Shown in pieces: positions 5,799-9,101 of a stretch of 9,101 nucleotides of DNA. The number at the start of each line of letters is the position of its first letter. Within the stretch, counting starts at the first letter, position 1. Both the position numbers and the translations under genes were made by a program. Where the stretch lies: contig RFIO01000058.1 in NCBI GenBank assembly GCA_003695205.1, positions 1-9,101 of the forward strand, given 5' to 3'. The notes beneath the pieces are model-generated. The model worked only from the letters and a program-made list of their open reading frames with translations, searched no databases and was not told where the DNA came from. The DNA is from Deltaproteobacteria bacterium (GTDB taxonomy: Bacteria > Desulfobacterota > Desulfuromonadia > Desulfuromonadales > Geothermobacteraceae).

Positions 5799-8366
5799 AT
5801 GCTGGAACGCTACAACCCCGGCGCCATCGAGGAGAAATGGCAGAAAATCTGGCAGGAGAAACAGGTTTTCAGGGTCAAGGCCGAACCCGGCAAACCCAAG
5901 TACTACCTGCTGGAGATGTTCCCCTATCCCTCCGGCCGGATCCACATGGGGCATGTGCGCAACTACTCCATCGGTGACGTGGTCGCACGCTTCAAGACCC
6001 TGCAGGGTTTCAATGTCCTGCATCCGATGGGTTGGGACGCCTTTGGCATGCCGGCGGAAAACGCCGCCATCCAGCATGACATTCATCCCAATATCTGGAC
6101 ACGCGAAAATATCGACAATATGCGCAAGCAGCTCAAGCGCATGGGCCTTTCCTACGACTGGGACCGGGAATTCGCCACCTGTGATCCGGAGTACTATCGC
6201 TGGGAGCAGCTGATTTTCCTGCGCATGCTGGAAAAGGGACTGGCCTACAAGAAGAGTTCGAGCGTCAACTGGTGCCCGGATTGCCAGACCGTGCTTGCCA
6301 ACGAGCAGGTCGAGGACAGCTGCTGCTGGCGCTGCGGCAACGAGGTGGAGGAGAAGGAACTCGAGCAGTGGTTCTTCAAGATCACCGGGTACGCTCAGGA
6401 ACTTCTGGACGAGATGGCCAATCTCGGCGGCTGGCCCGACCCCGTGCTGACCATGCAGCGCAACTGGATCGGCCGCAGCGTCGGCTGCGAAATCGATTTC
6501 CCGATCGAGAACGGCGATGCCAGTATCCGCGTCTTCACCACCCGGCAGGACACCCTTTTTGGTGCCACCTTCATGTCGCTGGCCCCCGAGCATCCGATGG
6601 CCATGGCACTTACGACCGATGACCGGCGCGAGGAGGTCGAGGCGTTCGTGCGCAAGGTGCGCAAGATGGACAAGATCGCCCGCACCGCCGATGACTATGA
6701 AAAGGAAGGGGTCTTTACCGGCAGCCACTGTATCAACCCCGCCACCGGCAGGCGCATCCCCGTTTTTCTGGCCAATTTCGTGCTGATGGATTATGGCACC
6801 GGTGCGGTCATGGCGGTACCATCCCACGACCAGCGCGATTTTGAATTCGCCCGCAAGTATGATCTGCCCCTGACGGTCGTCATCCAGCCCGAGGGGGAGC
6901 CCCTCGATCCGACAACCATGGAAGAGGCATGGACCGGTTCCGGCACCCTGGTCAACTCCGGGCCCTTTGATGGCCTGGATAATGAGAAGGCCAAGGAGAA
7001 GATTGCCGAATGGCTCAAGGAGCAGGGCATCGGTACCGCCACGGTCAACTATCGGCTGCGTGACTGGGGCGTTTCGCGTCAACGCTACTGGGGTACGCCG
7101 ATCCCGGTGATCTATTGCGACTGCTGCGGTATCGTTCCGGTACCCGAGGAGCAGTTGCCCGTCGTGCTGCCCACCGATGTCGAGTTTACTGGCGAAGGAG
7201 GCAGCCCTCTGGCCAGGATCGAAAGTTTCGTCAATGTCGACTGCCCCAAATGCGGCGCTCCGGCCCGGCGCGAAACCGATACATTCGATACCTTTGTCGA
7301 AAGCTCCTGGTACTTTGCCCGTTTCGCCTCACCAAAAAACGATCAGGCGCCCGTTGATCCGGAAGAGGTTGGCTACTGGCTGCCGGTCGACCAGTACATC
7401 GGCGGTATCGAGCACGCGGTCATGCACCTGCTTTACGCCCGGTTCTATACCAAGGTGATGCGCGATCTCGGATTTGTGCCGGCGAACCTGAGTGAACCCT
7501 TTACCAACCTGCTCACCCAGGGGATGGTCTGCATGGAGACCGTCGCCTGTCCCGAACACGGCTGGCTCTACCCCGAGGAGGTCGATAACGGCACCTGCGG
7601 GAAATGCGGCGCGCCTGTCACAACCGGCCGTACCGAGAAGATGAGCAAGTCGAAAAAGAACGTGGTCGACCCGGACCACCTGATCGCAACCTACGGTGCC
7701 GATACCGCCCGGCTCTTCTCCCTGTTTGCCGCTCCGCCTGAAAAGGACCTGGAGTGGAATGAACAGGGGGTTGAAGGCTGCTACCGCTTCCTCAACCGCG
7801 TCTGGCGGGCGGTGTCCGACAATATCGAGTTGATTCGTACCGCCGGCCCGGTGACCGGGGGGGCGGTGGAGGGAGCCGCCCGTGATTTGCGGCGCAAGAC
7901 TCACGAAACCATCAAAAAGGTGACCGAGGACATCGATGGCCGCTTCCACTTCAATACCGCCATCGCCGCGGTCATGGAACTGGTCAATGCCATTTATGCC
8001 TTTGAGGGGCGCAAAGAGCACCCCGAGGTGTTGCGTGAAGCCCTTGAGAGCGTGGTGCGTCTGCTCAGCCCCTTCGTTCCCCATATCTCCGCCGAGCTCT
8101 GGTCCTGTCTCGGGCACGAGCAGAGCCTGGAAGAGACAGGCTGGCCGCAGTGGGACGAGGACGCTCTGGTCGCAGACGAGATTCTCATCGTCGTTCAGGT
8201 CAACGGCAAGGTGCGCGGCAAACTGACCGTCCCGGCCGGAGCCGACCATGCCGAGATCGAAAAACGTGCCCTGGCCGAACCGAACGTGGCCAGGTTTGTC
8301 GAAGGGAAGACCGTGCGCAAGGTCATTGTCGTTCCCGGCAAGCTGGTCAACGTGGTGGCCAACTGA
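5799..8366 (+). CDS. leuS: Leucyl-tRNA synthetase
   Basis: An 855-residue class I synthetase that charges tRNA-Leu with leucine using ATP in the cytoplasm. The HIGH motif is HMGH (49-52) in PYPSGRIHMGH and the KMSKS motif is intact at 614-618. The first zinc module is C159/C162 with C176/C179. The CP1 editing domain (roughly 225-415) keeps the Thr-rich region FTTRQDT (246-252) and the aspartate D344 in PSHDQRDFEF, so it should hydrolyse mischarged tRNA. Two more Cys pairs (C440/C443, C482/C485) and a CPEH...CGKC insertion (584-603) just before KMSKS suggest further zinc sites. The anticodon-binding helical domain (about 655-785) and the C-terminal domain, with QVNGKVRGKL (800-809), complete it. 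Length and start match the bacterial family. It overlaps lptE by one base. Confidence 0.98.
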   Translation: MLERYNPGAIEEKWQKIWQEKQVFRVKAEPGKPKYYLLEMFPYPSGRIHMGHVRNYSIGDVVARFKTLQGFNVLHPMGWDAFGMPAENAAIQHDIHPNIWTRENIDNMRKQLKRMGLSYDWDREFATCDPEYYRWEQLIFLRMLEKGLAYKKSSSVNWCPDCQTVLANEQVEDSCCWRCGNEVEEKELEQWFFKITGYAQELLDEMANLGGWPDPVLTMQRNWIGRSVGCEIDFPIENGDASIRVFTTRQDTLFGATFMSLAPEHPMAMALTTDDRREEVEAFVRKVRKMDKIARTADDYEKEGVFTGSHCINPATGRRIPVFLANFVLMDYGTGAVMAVPSHDQRDFEFARKYDLPLTVVIQPEGEPLDPTTMEEAWTGSGTLVNSGPFDGLDNEKAKEKIAEWLKEQGIGTATVNYRLRDWGVSRQRYWGTPIPVIYCDCCGIVPVPEEQLPVVLPTDVEFTGEGGSPLARIESFVNVDCPKCGAPARRETDTFDTFVESSWYFARFASPKNDQAPVDPEEVGYWLPVDQYIGGIEHAVMHLLYARFYTKVMRDLGFVPANLSEPFTNLLTQGMVCMETVACPEHGWLYPEEVDNGTCGKCGAPVTTGRTEKMSKSKKNVVDPDHLIATYGADTARLFSLFAAPPEKDLEWNEQGVEGCYRFLNRVWRAVSDNIELIRTAGPVTGGAVEGAARDLRRKTHETIKKVTEDIDGRFHFNTAIAAVMELVNAIYAFEGRKEHPEVLREALESVVRLLSPFVPHISAELWSCLGHEQSLEETGWPQWDEDALVADEILIVVQVNGKVRGKLTVPAGADHAEIEKRALAEPNVARFVEGKTVRKVIVVPGKLVNVVAN

Positions 8367-8887
8367 TGTTCAGGCTACGGCCCGGGTTCATTGCCGGCTT
8401 TTTCCTGGCCCTGCTTATGGCAGGCTGTGGGTATCACGTGGCCGGCTACGGCAGCACCCTGCCCGGTGGCGTGAAGCGTGTCTATATCGAGACCTTTCGG
8501 AACCGAACGGCCGAACCCTTTCTCGATACCCTGGTCAGCAACGCTGTCGAGCGACGCTTTCAGCGCAGCCGCACCCTGCAGGTTGTCGAATCGCGTGAGC
8601 AGGCCGAGGCGGTGCTGACCGGGGAAGTCAGCTTCTACCAGAGCAAACCTGTTTCCTACGACAAAAATGACGATGTGTCGGAATACCGGACGCGCATGAA
8701 ACTGTCAGCGCGCCTGGAGGTTGCCGACAGCGGCCGCCGCCTGTGGCAGGGGGAGTTGGGTCGACGCGAGGAGTATGCCGCCAGCGACAACCTTGCCCTT
8801 CAGGAAGACCGCGAACGCGCGGCTGCCGAGGTTCTGGCTGAAGATCTGGCCGACGACCTGTACGAACGCCTGCTGGACGATTTCTAG
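8366..8887 (+). CDS. lptE: LptE, LPS-assembly outer-membrane lipoprotein
   Basis: A 173-residue lipoprotein. Residues 1-20 form a signal peptide with Arg residues at 3 and 5, a hydrophobic core (FIAGFFLALL) and lipobox MAGC, giving lipidated C21 after signal peptidase II cleavage. The mature start CGYHVAG, then P-G-G-V-K and ETFRNRTAEPFLD (42-54), is the LptE/RlpB pattern. In the known system LptE plugs the LptD barrel that inserts lipopolysaccharide into the outer leaflet, so the cell should be a diderm with LPS. The C-terminal helix is very acidic (about 147-173). The ATG shares its A with the leuS TGA stop (TGATG), and no strong ribosome binding site is seen, so translation is probably by coupling. 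The frame is open upstream inside leuS, but the signal peptide marks this start. Gene order leuS-lptE-holA supports the call. Confidence 0.92.
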   Translation: MFRLRPGFIAGFFLALLMAGCGYHVAGYGSTLPGGVKRVYIETFRNRTAEPFLDTLVSNAVERRFQRSRTLQVVESREQAEAVLTGEVSFYQSKPVSYDKNDDVSEYRTRMKLSARLEVADSGRRLWQGELGRREEYAASDNLALQEDRERAAAEVLAEDLADDLYERLLDDF

Positions 8888-8891
8888 GAGG
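8886..8891 (+). promoter_or_regulatory. Ribosome binding site of holA overlapping the lptE stop
   Basis: AGGAGG begins on the second base of the lptE TAG stop and lies 4 bases before the GTG at 8896, supporting that start and co-translation with lptE. Confidence 0.65.
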
Positions 8892-8895
8892 GCGG

Positions 8896-9101
8896 GTGAA
8901 ACCTGCCGAGCTGAGAAAAAAAGTGACCTCAGGTTCCTGCCCGTCCCTGGTCTGCCTGTACGGGGAGGAAACCTGGCAGCGCGACCAGCTGCTCGAACAT
9001 ATCATCGACCGCATCGTTCCGCCTGATGCCCGGGATTTCAATTTCAGCCAGTTCCAGGGTCGCCAGGCCGGTGGCCGCGATATCCTTGAACAGATTCAGA
9101 C
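8896..9101 (+). CDS. holA: DNA polymerase III delta subunit, N-terminal part (cut by window end)
   Basis: The first 68 codons of a gene starting with GTG and running off the window. The product opens MKPAELRKKV, followed by CLYGEETWQRDQLLEHI (20-36) and DFNFSQFQG (47-55). The LYGEE strand-loop followed by a long helix, and the later D-F-N-F strand, match the N-terminus of the delta subunit (HolA) of the clamp loader, which opens the beta sliding clamp for loading on primed DNA. Its position right after leuS-lptE, 8 bases from the lptE stop, is the order known from other proteobacteria. The catalytic-like AAA+ core and C-terminal collar domain lie outside the window, so integrity cannot be judged. 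Confidence 0.85.
   Translation, partial: MKPAELRKKVTSGSCPSLVCLYGEETWQRDQLLEHIIDRIVPPDARDFNFSQFQGRQAGGRDILEQIQ

Noticed and set aside
5796..7082. Long open frame of 428 codons on the minus strand
   Set aside because: It is fully antisense to leuS, whose motifs are unmistakable. Long antisense frames are expected from GC-rich third codon positions, and the translation shows no recognisable family.
7329..8249. Minus-strand open frame of 306 codons
   Set aside because: Again antisense to leuS, with no recognisable domain; a composition shadow.
8150..8365. N-terminal extension of LptE into leuS
   Set aside because: The frame is open, but a clear signal peptide and lipobox begin at the ATG at 8366. 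The extension is Arg/Gly-rich shadow sequence inside leuS.

Overview
The window looks like chromosomal DNA of a GC-rich Gram-negative bacterium. The best guess is a deltaproteobacterium of the Desulfuromonas/Geobacter/Pelobacter kind. That rests on the leuS-lptE-holA gene order, the LptE-like outer-membrane lipoprotein, the zinc-ribbon style of the LeuRS, and a HEAT-repeat gene next to cheR and cheB. It is inference, because no rRNA or other strong marker is present. All nine supported genes, plus one gene tail, lie on the + strand. Codon use looks similar throughout, and I see no insertion sequence, integrase, tRNA, CRISPR array or other sign of transfer.

Left part (1-4035), chemotaxis-type adaptation block. 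The end of an unidentified gene (stop at 61) is followed by a 669-residue protein made almost wholly of HEAT repeats, then cheR (receptor methyltransferase) and cheB (receptor methylesterase with receiver). The HEAT gene and cheR are 3 bases apart, and cheR and cheB share an ATGA overlap, so the three are probably one translationally coupled unit. CheR and CheB set the methylation level of chemoreceptors. No receptor, CheA or CheW is in the window. The HEAT protein has no visible catalytic domain and is probably a scaffold or partner.

Middle part (4036-5341), sensor-like pair. An 83-base gap with a possible extended -10 promoter precedes a coiled-coil/GAF protein, followed 11 bases later by a single-domain CheY-like receiver with every key phosphorylation residue. 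There is no kinase or DNA-binding domain in either.

Right part (5342-9101), housekeeping block. A good sigma70-like promoter inside a small inverted repeat leads into infA (translation initiation factor IF-1, TTG start, 72 residues). A 14-bp stem hairpin separates infA from leuS (leucyl-tRNA synthetase, 855 residues). leuS overlaps lptE (LPS-assembly lipoprotein) by one base, and lptE is followed closely by the start of holA (DNA polymerase III delta), cut off by the window end.

Most of this is conserved, well-known biology. The parts that deserve a second look are the all-HEAT protein coupled to cheR/cheB, the orphan GAF/receiver pair, and the architecture of the cheY-infA junction. I found no strong case for a wholly new system.
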